A stretch of 64,000 nt of DNA, from the NCBI GenBank assembly GCA_002471275.1, contig DKPQ01000009.1, forward strand, positions 167,522 through 231,521. Direction: 5' to 3'. The translations under genes and the position numbers were made by a program. Source of the DNA: Flammeovirgaceae bacterium UBA7330 (GTDB taxonomy: Bacteria > Bacteroidota > Bacteroidia > Cytophagales > Cyclobacteriaceae). Below, in pieces: positions 7,417 to 15,864 of this stretch. The notes under the pieces were generated by a model, which was not told the DNA's origin, ran no database searches, and was given only the letters and a program-made list of their open reading frames with translations. How positions within the stretch are numbered: the stretch's first letter is position 1; every line of letters begins with the position of its first letter.

Positions 7417-8613
7417 GTGAGTAAAAAGTTGTCGTATTTGATATTCCTTCTCATTTTAATGAAGATTATGTCGTGTGAAGAGATAATACCAGTTGCGCCC
7501 GCGGAAAATGAGCTACTGGATGGTCCTACAGAAGGTCTGTCCCATGCGGAACAGCGTCAATTCCTGAACGGTGATATCGCTTTCAATGATGAGGTATTCT
7601 CATCAGTTGATGGACTTGGGCCAGGGTTTGTTGCTACCTCATGTGGTAGTTGTCATCCCGGAGATGGGAAAGGACATCCGTTCACAACCCTTACCAGATT
7701 CGGACAAACGTTGCCCAACACATTGCCTGAACTATCTATTGGGGGTCCACAACTTCAAAATAGGGCAATACCAGGATTTGAACCTGAAAAAATACCAGAT
7801 GGAGTTCCTTTTATGAAGTTTACCCCTCCTGCTGTAACAGGTCTTGGATTTCTTGCAGCCCTCACTGATCAACAAATTCTCCAATATGTAGATTCACTGG
7901 ATGAAGATGGTGATGGAATATCAGGGGTTCCGAACTATATAACACCCCCGCCCTACTTTGAGCAAAAATGGCTTCACCAACCTGTTAACGGTAAAATCAT
8001 AGGTCGTTTTGGAAAGAAAGCTGCTGCCATAGATCTTCTTCAGCAAACGGTAAGTGCATACAATCAGGATATGGGCGTAACGTCAACATTTGAACCTGTC
8101 GATCCCTTTAGTCAGTTGACTACTGACCCCGAGGTCTTTGATCAAACTATTCGTGATGTCGTTTTTTATCTGCGAACCCTCAAAGCACCAATCCCTCGAA
8201 ACGAGGATGATATTCAGGTACTTAAGGGCAAAAGAATATTCAATGAAATTCAATGTAGCTCATGCCATATTCCCGAATGGACCACCCCGGATTCCGATAT
8301 ATCGGCTTTATCAAATAAGACATTTTATCCATATACAGATCTGTTACTGCATGATATGGGGCCCGGATTGGATGATGGTGCGACCGAAGGTTCTGCAGAA
8401 ACTTACGAGTGGCGTACTCCACCCTTATGGGGTTTAGGATTATCTCCTAATTCGCAAGGAGGTTCTTTTTTCCTGATGCATGATGGTCGTGCAAGAAGCA
8501 TCAAACAGGCAATTGTTTTACATGGGGGTGAAGCAGAAAGTAGTAGGAACCAATTCACCTCCCTTAGTGAAACGGACAAGGAAGCCCTTATTACATTTTT
8601 AGAATCACTTTAA
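7417..8613 (+). CDS. Di-haem oxidoreductase-like c-type cytochrome lipoprotein (DUF1111/DHOR)
   Basis: The protein has a signal peptide with a lipobox Cys at residue 20 and two haem-c attachment motifs, CGSCH at 76-80 and CSSCH at 280-284. This is the hallmark of the di-haem oxidoreductase (formerly thiol oxidoreductase) family. The length of 398 aa is usual. It should sit in the periplasm, anchored to a membrane. Conserved-looking stretches include GLGFLAAL, GRFGKKA near 190, and an EWRTPPLWGLG loop near the end. The start is GTG at 7417. A Rieske lipoprotein and a porin follow with almost no spacing, so the three form one operon. Family members often accompany iron-uptake genes, consistent with the DtxR-type repressor next door; the reaction is not known. 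Confidence 0.85.
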   Translation: MSKKLSYLIFLLILMKIMSCEEIIPVAPAENELLDGPTEGLSHAEQRQFLNGDIAFNDEVFSSVDGLGPGFVATSCGSCHPGDGKGHPFTTLTRFGQTLPNTLPELSIGGPQLQNRAIPGFEPEKIPDGVPFMKFTPPAVTGLGFLAALTDQQILQYVDSLDEDGDGISGVPNYITPPPYFEQKWLHQPVNGKIIGRFGKKAAAIDLLQQTVSAYNQDMGVTSTFEPVDPFSQLTTDPEVFDQTIRDVVFYLRTLKAPIPRNEDDIQVLKGKRIFNEIQCSSCHIPEWTTPDSDISALSNKTFYPYTDLLLHDMGPGLDDGATEGSAETYEWRTPPLWGLGLSPNSQGGSFFLMHDGRARSIKQAIVLHGGEAESSRNQFTSLSETDKEALITFLESL

Positions 8614-8615
8614 GC

Positions 8616-9047
8616 ATGGAAAGAAGGGCATTTGTAAGAAAATGTGGAATGGGATGTCTGGGTGTCCTTGCGTCTAGTATGTTTCTTCCTGGATGTTCTG
8701 GAACACGCTACGTAACTGGAAACATTCAAGGCTCCTTTTTGAGCATTAAAGAAGATGATTTTTTGAATGAGGATCATGACTATCTGAAGCATGTAGTTGT
8801 CCAAAATGATGCCTTACAATATCCAATAGTGGTCTTTCGCCTGAGTACTGACAATTACAAAGCACTTCTAATGAAATGCACCCATCAGGGCACAGAGCTT
8901 CAGGTATTTGGAGATCGCTTACAATGTCCTGCTCATGGCAGTGAATTTACCAATACAGGAAGTGTTCAAAATGGTCCAGCGGACACTGAGCTTCGGAGCT
9001 TTCCTGTCATCAAAGAATTGAAAACACTAAAAATCGATTTATCATGA
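8616..9047 (+). CDS. Rieske [2Fe-2S] lipoprotein
   Basis: The 143-residue protein has an N-terminal signal with a lipobox-like FLPGC (Cys near 27). The Rieske cluster motifs are CTHQG near residue 88 and CPAHG near 108, which give the two Cys and two His ligands. The second box continues into SEFTNTGSVQNGPA, a normal Rieske ending, and the C-terminus has the usual short strands. It is a small stand-alone Rieske protein rather than a bc1 subunit. It starts 2 bases after the upstream cytochrome and its end overlaps the porin start, so electron transfer with the di-haem oxidoreductase in the periplasm is a reasonable inference. Confidence 0.88.
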   Translation: MERRAFVRKCGMGCLGVLASSMFLPGCSGTRYVTGNIQGSFLSIKEDDFLNEDHDYLKHVVVQNDALQYPIVVFRLSTDNYKALLMKCTHQGTELQVFGDRLQCPAHGSEFTNTGSVQNGPADTELRSFPVIKELKTLKIDLS

Positions 9048-10276
9048 GAAACTTTAGCTTGGTTCTGATTGCTATTGCCTGCTTCATTTCACTAAAAACT
9101 AGTGCTCAAATTGATAGCACCTTGCTGAAAAGAGTGCCAGTAGATACATCCAGAAATCTTCTTAACATGGATGCGGTTTACAACCGACCTTTTTTGCAGG
9201 TTGGGAAGCTTCCGGTTTCTGTGGGTGGGTACATCGAAGCTGATTATTCTTACATCGGTGAAGATGGAATTACAGACGGGCACAGTTTTCGGGTACCTCG
9301 AATGACCTTATTTGTGGCATCCTCCATCCATCGGAAAATCAAATTTCTCTCAGAGATCGAGTTTGAAGAAGGTGGCGAAGAAGTCGCCATTGAATTTGCA
9401 GCGCTGGACATTAGCATGCATCCCCTGCTGAATCTTCGTGGTGGCATCGTGATGAATCCCATTGGAGCATTTAATCAAAACCACGATGGACCTAAATGGG
9501 AATTTGTTGATCGTCCCATTGCTGCAACGGAAATGTTACCGGCGACCTGGAGTAATGTAGGATTTGGATTGTATGGTAAATACTTTTCAAAGGAGTGGGC
9601 TTTTGGGTACGAAGCCTATCTAACCAATGGGTTTGATGATGCCATTATCAATAATGGTGAAAACAGAACATTTCTACCTGCCTCTAAAGACAACAAAGAG
9701 CGCTTTGAGGAATCATCTAATGGTGAACCCTTATTTACGGGGAAAGTAGCCCTCCGCAACAAAAAGATTGGTGAGATAGGTCTGTCCTACATGGGAGGCA
9801 TTTATAATACCTATGAAGAGGATGGTTTGATTTTGGATGAGAAGAGAAGGCTGGATGTCTTTGCGGTCGATTTCAACACTACCATACCAATAATTAAAAC
9901 CTTCTTAGTTGGCGAATGGGCGTGGGTCAACGTTGATGTTCCTGCAACTTTCACACAGCAATTTGGCAATAAGCAAAAAGGAGGTTTTATAGATATAGTT
10001 CAACCTGTACTGAATGGAAAACTATTTGGTTTTAATAAAGCAACATTCAATGTGGCCATGCGAATTGAATATGTTGATTGGAACGATGGCACTTTTCGGG
10101 AAACAGATGAAAGCATCGGAGATGAGATTTGGGCTGTCGTCCCAGCAATAAGTTTCCGGCCAACAGCTCAAACTGTCATTCGCTTAAACTATAGAATGAT
10201 GAAGCAAACAGATCTCCTGGGTAATCCCCCAGCTAAAATCTCAGGAATCCAGTTTGGGGTTTCTTCGTACTTCTAG
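9044..10276 (+). CDS. Outer-membrane porin, phosphate-selective porin O/P-like
   Basis: A cleavable signal peptide (ending TSAQ near residue 22) precedes a beta-rich, aromatic-rich protein of 410 aa ending in an outer-membrane-type C-terminus, SSYF. Features such as GGYIEADYSYIGEDG, FLSEIEFEEGGEE and MNPIGAFNQNHDGPKWEFVDRP match porin O/P-like barrels of Bacteroidota. It overlaps the Rieske gene by 4 bases and ends a three-gene operon. It probably lets the small-molecule substrate or metal of this system across the outer membrane. A broken second copy of this gene lies at 27779-28338 and serves as an internal reference. Confidence 0.75.
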   Translation: MRNFSLVLIAIACFISLKTSAQIDSTLLKRVPVDTSRNLLNMDAVYNRPFLQVGKLPVSVGGYIEADYSYIGEDGITDGHSFRVPRMTLFVASSIHRKIKFLSEIEFEEGGEEVAIEFAALDISMHPLLNLRGGIVMNPIGAFNQNHDGPKWEFVDRPIAATEMLPATWSNVGFGLYGKYFSKEWAFGYEAYLTNGFDDAIINNGENRTFLPASKDNKERFEESSNGEPLFTGKVALRNKKIGEIGLSYMGGIYNTYEEDGLILDEKRRLDVFAVDFNTTIPIIKTFLVGEWAWVNVDVPATFTQQFGNKQKGGFIDIVQPVLNGKLFGFNKATFNVAMRIEYVDWNDGTFRETDESIGDEIWAVVPAISFRPTAQTVIRLNYRMMKQTDLLGNPPAKISGIQFGVSSYF

Positions 10277-10305
10277 CCTCTATTTTGATAGAATTCACTC
10301 CTTTA

Positions 10306-10323
10306 TTTAAGTAATCGCTTAAA
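10306..10323. promoter_or_regulatory. ArsR operator candidate 1
   Basis: TTTAAG-TAATCG-CTTAAA is an 18-bp inverted repeat with 6-bp perfect arms. The same architecture and core (AGTAATyGCT) recur at 10351-10368, 45 bases further on, just upstream of the ArsR-type gene. Two matching operators support autoregulation. Confidence 0.6.
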
Positions 10324-10350
10324 TATTGAATCAATTTGTTTTACTTTACA

Positions 10351-10368
10351 TTTTAGTAATTGCTAAAA
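10351..10368. promoter_or_regulatory. ArsR operator candidate 2
   Basis: TTTTAG-TAATTG-CTAAAA has 6-bp perfect arms and shares the core of the site at 10306-10323. It ends nine bases before the ATG at 10378, so a bound repressor would block transcription or initiation directly. Confidence 0.6.
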
Positions 10369-10377
10369 CACTAAATA

Positions 10378-10752
10378 ATGAGTCATACGTGTATAAGAGT
10401 ATTGGCCGATCCTGTTCAGATAAAGGATTGTAAAGGCAGTTTAATGAGATTAGATGAAGACCTTTCATTAACAACACAGATTTTCAACCTATCTGGAAAT
10501 GCTGCAAGGCTAAAAATCCTGTTTCTTCTACATAAAGAAGGTGAAATGTGTCCCTGTGATCTTAGCGATATACTTGACATTTCGGTCGGTGGTATCTCCC
10601 AACACCTAAGAAAACTGAAAGATGGTAAGCTCATAAAGGATAAGAAAGTTGGTCAAACCGTATTCTATTCACTTGTAAATAAGAATGTAGAAATCCTCAA
10701 ACCAGTATTGGAAAATCTTTCTAAACAGAATGAAAAAACAATGGTATCATGA
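10378..10752 (+). CDS. ArsR/SmtB-family metal-responsive repressor
   Basis: This is a 124-residue winged-helix regulator. The centre holds NAARLKILFLLHKEG, then MCPCDLSDIL with a Cys-x-Cys-Asp-Leu metal-sensing motif in helix alpha3 as in ArsR and CadC-type sensors. The recognition helix VGGISQHLRKLKDGKLI and the wing KVGQTVFYSLV follow. The N-terminal extension carries two more Cys (HTCIRV, KDCKG) that could complete a thiolate site. It heads a mer-like operon whose next gene starts within its last bases. Two 18-bp inverted repeats sit directly upstream. Hg(II) or another thiophilic metal is the likely inducer. Confidence 0.88.
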   Translation: MSHTCIRVLADPVQIKDCKGSLMRLDEDLSLTTQIFNLSGNAARLKILFLLHKEGEMCPCDLSDILDISVGGISQHLRKLKDGKLIKDKKVGQTVFYSLVNKNVEILKPVLENLSKQNEKTMVS

Positions 10753-11372
10753 GTACTTCAAACACTTCTTCAAAAAGCGCAAGTGCCGGATTGTTGGCAG
10801 CCATAGTAGCTTCGCTATGTTGTATTACCCCGGTGTTTTCTCTCCTGGCTGGCATTGGTGGTATTGCCGCCACGTTTTCCTGGATGGAGCCATTCAGGCC
10901 GTATCTCATCGCGGTGACGATAGGTGTTTTAGGTTTTGCATGGTATCAGAAACTTAGACCTGGAACAGCCGAAGAACTCGCCTGTGCATGTGAGGATGAT
11001 GAAAAACCCTCTTTCTGGCAATCAAAAAAGTTTTTGGGAATAGTTACAGTGTTTGCTGCCCTGATGCTCGCGTTTCCCACTTATTCGCATATATTCTATC
11101 CAAAAAAGATAGTATCGGTCTTATTGCCGAATAATGATCAGACGAAAATCAAGTTAGCCGATTTCAATATCAAAGGAATGACCTGTACTGGCTGTGAGGA
11201 GCATGTAAAGCATGCGGTATCCTCTTTAAATGGGGTACAAGAAGTATCTGCATCTTATAAAGACGCCAGCGCTCAGGTAAAATACGATGCATCAATAGTC
11301 GGTTTAGACAAAATCATAGAAACGATCAATAAGACCGGATACCAAGTAGTAGAAAAGCCTAACAATCAATAA
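10749..11372 (+). CDS. merTP: MerT-MerP fusion: mercuric transport protein with C-terminal HMA domain
   Basis: The first part (to about residue 120) is MerT-like. The first TM segment has the vicinal Cys24-Cys25 pair (SLCCITP), followed by GIGGIAATFSWMEPFRPYL, a second TM segment and a Cys-containing loop (ACACEDDE). A third TM segment is near 95-112. The C-terminal 70 residues are an HMA/MerP domain with GMTCTGC. In classic systems MerP is a separate periplasmic protein that hands Hg(II) to MerT; here both are one chain of 207 aa. The start overlaps the arsR stop by 4 bases, and a GDCCVxC gene follows after 1 base. Confidence 0.87.
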   Translation: MSTSNTSSKSASAGLLAAIVASLCCITPVFSLLAGIGGIAATFSWMEPFRPYLIAVTIGVLGFAWYQKLRPGTAEELACACEDDEKPSFWQSKKFLGIVTVFAALMLAFPTYSHIFYPKKIVSVLLPNNDQTKIKLADFNIKGMTCTGCEEHVKHAVSSLNGVQEVSASYKDASAQVKYDASIVGLDKIIETINKTGYQVVEKPNNQ

Positions 11373-11373
11373 C

Positions 11374-11595
11374 ATGGAAAAAGATATCGTATTACAATCC
11401 ACCATCACCTGCCCAAACTGTGGTCATCAGAAAGAAGAAACCATGCCTACAGATGCATGCCAATATTTCTATGAATGCGAAAACTGTCATGAAGTACTGA
11501 AACCCAAAGACAGTGATTGTTGTGTGTATTGCAGCTATGGAACCAACCCATGCCCTCCTATCCAGGAAGGTGGAAAAAGTAGTTGTTGCGCATGA
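11374..11595 (+). CDS. GDCCVxC-domain small cysteine-rich protein
   Basis: This 73-residue soluble protein has 11 cysteines. It starts with a zinc-ribbon-like TCPNCGH and a second knuckle ECENC, then has the family signature DSDCCVYCSYG-x-NPCPP, and ends in SSCCA. The family is regularly found next to mercury-resistance genes; in some organisms one Cys is replaced by selenocysteine. It lies between merTP and the oxidoreductase gene, whose start overlaps its last codons. Its likely role is thiol-based metal binding or hand-over in the cytoplasm. No enzymatic activity is known to me. Confidence 0.85.
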   Translation: MEKDIVLQSTITCPNCGHQKEETMPTDACQYFYECENCHEVLKPKDSDCCVYCSYGTNPCPPIQEGGKSSCCA

Positions 11596-12935
11596 AAAAA
11601 TATGATGTAATCGTCATCGGATCTGGTATGGCCGGAATGACCATCGCCAATAAATGCGCTAAGAAAGGATTAAAAACAGCCATCACCGACTCACGACCTT
11701 ACGGGGGTACTTGTGCCCTTCGTGGTTGTGATCCTAAAAAGATTCTTGTAGGTGCTGCCGAAATCATCGACCGAGCCAATAAGATGAGAGGAATTGGGAT
11801 ACAAGGAGACGTTTCTATCAACTGGCAAGACTTAATGGCCTATAAAAATAAATTCGTTTCCAAAATGCCAGGAGGTGTTGAGAAAGGATATGAAAATGCT
11901 GGTGTAGAGATGTACCATGGAGCAGCCAGCTTTGAGTCTGAAAACACTGTCCGTATTGGGAACGATCTGCTGGAAGGTGATAAAATCGTAATTGCCACAG
12001 GTGCAAGACCGGTAACCCTTGACATACCGGGAGGTGATTTACCGATAGATAGTACCGATTTTCTAAACCTGGAAAAGTTACCTGAACACATCACTTTTAT
12101 CGGAGGTGGTTACATTGCGATGGAGTTCGCCCACATTGCAGTCAGAGCTGGTAGTAAGGTCGCTATATTTCACCGGGGCAAGCGTCCCCTTGAAAATTTT
12201 GATGAAGATATTGTCAATCACCTCGTTGATGCAACCAGAGCATTGGAGATTGATTTGCATCTTGAAACTGAAGTAGTAGGCATTGAAGAAGATGACGATC
12301 AATTCAAAGTCATCACCAAATCTCCGAGTAGCACAGAGACACATAAGACCAACCTTGTGGTAAATGCGGCAGGCAGAGTACCAGAATTGGATGGAATGAA
12401 TTTGGAAAAAGCTAACATCACTTTTAGTAAAAAAGGAATCAAGGTAAATAAATACCTCCAAAGTGAGAGTAACCCTGCAGTTTATGCGGCAGGTGATGCA
12501 GCTGATAGCAATGGGATAAACCTCACGCCTGTAGCCGTAATGGAAGGACATACCGTGGCTGCCAATATTATAAGGGGTAATACTAAAAAGCCTGACTATA
12601 CTGAAATGCCAAGTGCCGTATTCACCTTACCTACACTGGCTGCTGTGGGTATGACAGAAGAGCAAGCCAAAGCCTCAGGGATAGAACATCAGGTGAAAAG
12701 TGCTTCTACCTCCAACTGGTACAATGCCAAGCGGATCAATGAATCAACCTATGCCTACAAAGTGATTTCTGACAAGGATAATCGCATTTTAGGCGCTCAT
12801 ATCATCGGCCCGCATGCTGAAGAAATGATCAACCTTTTCGCAATGGCTATTCGAGGAAAACTAAAAGTTGCCGACATCAGGAACATGGTCTATTCCTATC
12901 CCTCTATGGGTTCGGATATCGGGTCTATGGTTTAA
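11583..12935 (+). CDS. FAD-dependent pyridine nucleotide-disulfide oxidoreductase (mercuric-reductase-like)
   Basis: The 450-residue protein has the flavoprotein disulfide reductase layout: FAD-binding VIGSGMAGMT near residue 10, redox-active disulfide GGTCALRGC near 41-49, NAD(P)-binding IGGGYIAMEF near 175, second FAD motif YAAGDAAD near 303, and a dimerisation domain. Its place behind merTP and the GDCCVxC gene suggests reduction of Hg(II) or protection of thiols. It lacks the N-terminal HMA domain and the C-terminal vicinal Cys pair of canonical MerA, and the usual C-terminal His-Glu of lipoamide dehydrogenase is also not visible. MerA is therefore not a safe name. ATG at 11592 (MKKYDVIVIG) may be the true start, which would remove the 13-base overlap. 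Confidence 0.78.
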   Translation: MLRMKKYDVIVIGSGMAGMTIANKCAKKGLKTAITDSRPYGGTCALRGCDPKKILVGAAEIIDRANKMRGIGIQGDVSINWQDLMAYKNKFVSKMPGGVEKGYENAGVEMYHGAASFESENTVRIGNDLLEGDKIVIATGARPVTLDIPGGDLPIDSTDFLNLEKLPEHITFIGGGYIAMEFAHIAVRAGSKVAIFHRGKRPLENFDEDIVNHLVDATRALEIDLHLETEVVGIEEDDDQFKVITKSPSSTETHKTNLVVNAAGRVPELDGMNLEKANITFSKKGIKVNKYLQSESNPAVYAAGDAADSNGINLTPVAVMEGHTVAANIIRGNTKKPDYTEMPSAVFTLPTLAAVGMTEEQAKASGIEHQVKSASTSNWYNAKRINESTYAYKVISDKDNRILGAHIIGPHAEEMINLFAMAIRGKLKVADIRNMVYSYPSMGSDIGSMV

Positions 12936-13012
12936 TTGAAATTCAAAAACATAAACAATCTGTTGTTCACCACCTCGTGTAGAAACGTAGCTTTAATAAA
13001 ATGTGAAAAATT

Positions 13013-13375
13013 ATGATACCCAAGGATCTGACAAAACATATAAAAGTACGCTTGCAGAGCATTAAGGGACAGGTAGATGGATTGATCCGGATGCTGGATG
13101 AAGGAAAAGATCCAGAAAAAATTTTGCTACAGTTCAAAGCGGCACAAAAAGGACTGGACAAAGCCCATTATTTATTATTGGATGAAGCTTATCGGAAAGT
13201 GCTGGCCATTAAGATTTCAGAAACCGTTGAAGCCTGCCCGGGTAATTGCGGCAACGAAGACAGGATAGAGTTTATCCGCCAGCAGTTTCCTCACCTGGAG
13301 TTGGATAGCCTTACACAAAAAATGAAGGAAATAGCAGAGCTAAAGGAACGAATAGGTACGAAAGAAAATTCATAA
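13013..13375 (+). CDS. CsoR/RcnR/FrmR-type (DUF156) repressor
   Basis: The N-terminal 90 residues match the all-helical DUF156 fold: RLQSIKGQVDGLIRMLDEGKDPEKILLQFKAAQKGLDKAHYLLLDE. This family represses export genes and releases DNA on binding Cu(I), Ni(II) or reacting with aldehydes or persulfides. The helix-alpha2 Cys of CsoR-type sensors is not apparent. Instead a Cys pair lies later in EACPGNCGNED, so the sensing site may differ. At 120 aa it is longer than usual, with a charged C-terminal helix. It follows the oxidoreductase by 77 bases and is convergent with the TonB receptor operon. Confidence 0.82.
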   Translation: MIPKDLTKHIKVRLQSIKGQVDGLIRMLDEGKDPEKILLQFKAAQKGLDKAHYLLLDEAYRKVLAIKISETVEACPGNCGNEDRIEFIRQQFPHLELDSLTQKMKEIAELKERIGTKENS

Positions 13376-13395
13376 CTTCCTTCCTAGGTCTGATA

Positions 13396-15864
13396 TTAAA
13401 GTTTAATTCCTAAAGTTATATAGTATGATCGCGGAGCTGATGGAATTATTCCCGGCCCCGGATATCCTGTGGCTCTGCGCGTAAAATACTTCTCATTTAG
13501 CAAATTATTGATCCCGGTTTCCAGCTTCAATGCTTTAAACTTATATGATAAAGAAAAATCTAAAATAGCATAAGAAGGTATTTTACCAATTATGCCCTCT
13601 GTGTTTTCTCCCGGTTCCGGGATTGAAGAATTTTGGGCATCAGTATACTGATCTGATAGATGAGTATATTGAAGACTTCCCCATAGATTTTTGTACCCTA
13701 GACGAATACCGGTTTTAAGATTTATCTGAGGTATAAATTCTACCATTTTACCTTGTATATTACTTTCTTCACTATTTAAGTATTGTGAGTTGGTTAGCGC
13801 AAAATTAATAAACGGAGCAATCTTATATTTTTCATCCAATCGCAAGGTGTTAGTTATATTCCAGTCTACAAAAGTCTCTAGCCCGTAAATGAAGGCATCA
13901 CCTATATTTTTTCTAACCCGGTTACCTTTATTTGGGCCTGAACTGACCAAAATTGTGCCTATTCGATTATTGTATCTAAGGGCAAAAAGACTCAAATCAT
14001 AAGAGAAGGTTGCCTCACTTTTTCCCCGAATCCCGATATCAGCCGTAAAGCCTTTTTCATCAGTAATGTTTGGATCAATCATAAATGTTGGATTTACAAC
14101 CCTTATATCGCTAAATGTGACCGAACGATAATTTTGGGATAGGTTGGCATACATCTCCAGCAGTTCTGAATGATAATAATCCACACCAAGACCAAGGAGT
14201 AGGATCGGGCGTTCCAGTGTACGATTGTCTTGTCTTATTTCTCTAAAAATCTCACTGCCCGCCAAATCATATCTTACCTCAGTATAATTTCCAGCAGATT
14301 CAGTTTTTATATATTCAAGTCTTACTCCGGGCGTAACCGACAAATTCTTTGATAAGGTTAAAATATTTTCACTAAACAGGGCAAGGTTCAGGTTAGGGAA
14401 GGTGAATTCTGATTGGTTTGGATAAGAAGGGTTAAACTCATTAGTAAAAGAAAAGTCAGCAGAAGCACCCGGGCTGCCCGGACCCTGTCTTGAGCTGTTG
14501 GCTGACTGATAGTATTTTCCCCCAACAAGCAATACCGATTTTTTATTTAGTACGGAATAATGGTGGAGTAACTTTGCTTCAGCGCCCCAATTATTGAATT
14601 TCCCAATGATTAGATCACGAGTATATACATCCGGATTATCAGGTTCAGTGATTGGGTTTCGCTCAGGTCTTTTAGCATCTCCGCGAAAACCCAACGCACT
14701 TCTTTGAGCATCCAGACCAAATAGATTGAGACTTACATTTGTCTGTTGCGAAAACTTGTGTTTCAATTTTAACGCATATAGCTTCCAGTCTACCGAAAAC
14801 CAATTTCTTTCTCTGTTACTGAAATACATATTCTCTTTAAATTGGCTATCAGTTAGCCCCCCCGGTTGTTGAGCAAGGTATTTTAGAAAAGTAGTTTCAA
14901 AAGTTATGTTAGTTTGATTAGTTAAAGCATAATTCATCGAGGCAAAAAGGTTTTTGGAGTCAAATTCCGAATTGGGTCTGAAACCATCCCCACGCTTAAA
15001 ATTGAAATAAGTGTAATAACTAAACCGTCCTATAGTACCATCCAGGCTATTAAAACTTGTAAAGAGGTTAAAAGAACCGTAAGATTGTCTTGAATTCCAT
15101 TCAATTTTTTTGGATGGATTTGGTTCCTTTAGTTTAAAGTTGATCAGTCCGCCAAATTGAGTGCCGTACTGTAAAGAGGCAGCTCCTCTAATTACCTCTA
15201 TCTTACGTATGGCCTCAGCTGGTGGGGTGTAATAACTTTCAGGGTATCCTAAAACATCGGCACTTATATCATAGCCATTTTGACGTGTATTGAAGTTGGC
15301 CGTTCGGTTAGGATCTAAACCTCGACCTCCTACGTTTAGTTGAAGTCCTGCATCACCATTATCATATATATTAAGCCCAACTACTCTCGAATATATCTGT
15401 CGGGCATTGTTAGCAGCCAGATTACCCACCATCTGATCCATTAAAATAACCTCCGATTTTTTACCGGCATAAATTGACGTGCCTTCTACAGGGTTTAACC
15501 AATCAAGAGCAAATTTTTCTTCTTTTTGTTGGTTGATAACCACTTCATCCAGATTTCCTCCAAATGGATCAAGAAGAAAAGTGAGAGAGGTGTCCGAAAC
15601 AAGTCTGACCTTCTTTTTGATAGTATTATAGCCTAAGGCAAATATGGTGACCGTGTATTCGGCTTTTTTCAAATCTTTAAAAACAAAATTCCCGTTGGTA
15701 TTCGTAATCTCTTTAAGGTTAACTTCCTCTATATATATTTCAGCATCCTTTAAAGCATTATATGTATCACTTTCTCTAACGTACCCTGAAAAATCATACT
15801 GTGCGATCAGAGGGTAAGAAATACTTATAAATATGATGAGTAAACTAAAGACCTTTAATTTCAT
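13396..15864 (-). CDS. TonB-dependent outer-membrane receptor (FecA-like) with N-terminal carboxypeptidase-like domain
   Basis: ATG at 15864 is chosen because it gives a clean signal peptide (MKLKVFSLLIIFISISYPLIAQ); the frame is open further upstream. Next comes a CarboxypepD_reg-like domain of about 80 residues (YDFSGYVRESDTYNALKDAEI), then the plug with IRGAASLQYGTQFGG near residue 215, and a large beta-barrel ending in a typical SYYITLGIKL C-terminus. At about 822 aa it is a usual size. TonB-dependent receptors import iron complexes, haem or vitamins. It is the last gene of a four-gene minus-strand unit with DUF4856, imelysin and HTTM genes, so iron uptake is the best inference. Confidence 0.88.
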   Translation of the reverse strand: MKLKVFSLLIIFISISYPLIAQYDFSGYVRESDTYNALKDAEIYIEEVNLKEITNTNGNFVFKDLKKAEYTVTIFALGYNTIKKKVRLVSDTSLTFLLDPFGGNLDEVVINQQKEEKFALDWLNPVEGTSIYAGKKSEVILMDQMVGNLAANNARQIYSRVVGLNIYDNGDAGLQLNVGGRGLDPNRTANFNTRQNGYDISADVLGYPESYYTPPAEAIRKIEVIRGAASLQYGTQFGGLINFKLKEPNPSKKIEWNSRQSYGSFNLFTSFNSLDGTIGRFSYYTYFNFKRGDGFRPNSEFDSKNLFASMNYALTNQTNITFETTFLKYLAQQPGGLTDSQFKENMYFSNRERNWFSVDWKLYALKLKHKFSQQTNVSLNLFGLDAQRSALGFRGDAKRPERNPITEPDNPDVYTRDLIIGKFNNWGAEAKLLHHYSVLNKKSVLLVGGKYYQSANSSRQGPGSPGASADFSFTNEFNPSYPNQSEFTFPNLNLALFSENILTLSKNLSVTPGVRLEYIKTESAGNYTEVRYDLAGSEIFREIRQDNRTLERPILLLGLGVDYYHSELLEMYANLSQNYRSVTFSDIRVVNPTFMIDPNITDEKGFTADIGIRGKSEATFSYDLSLFALRYNNRIGTILVSSGPNKGNRVRKNIGDAFIYGLETFVDWNITNTLRLDEKYKIAPFINFALTNSQYLNSEESNIQGKMVEFIPQINLKTGIRLGYKNLWGSLQYTHLSDQYTDAQNSSIPEPGENTEGIIGKIPSYAILDFSLSYKFKALKLETGINNLLNEKYFTRRATGYPGPGIIPSAPRSYYITLGIKL

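Noticed and set aside
11583..12935. Naming the flavoprotein merA
   Set aside because: The N-terminal HMA domain and the C-terminal Cys pair of mercuric reductase are absent, so only a family-level name is safe.
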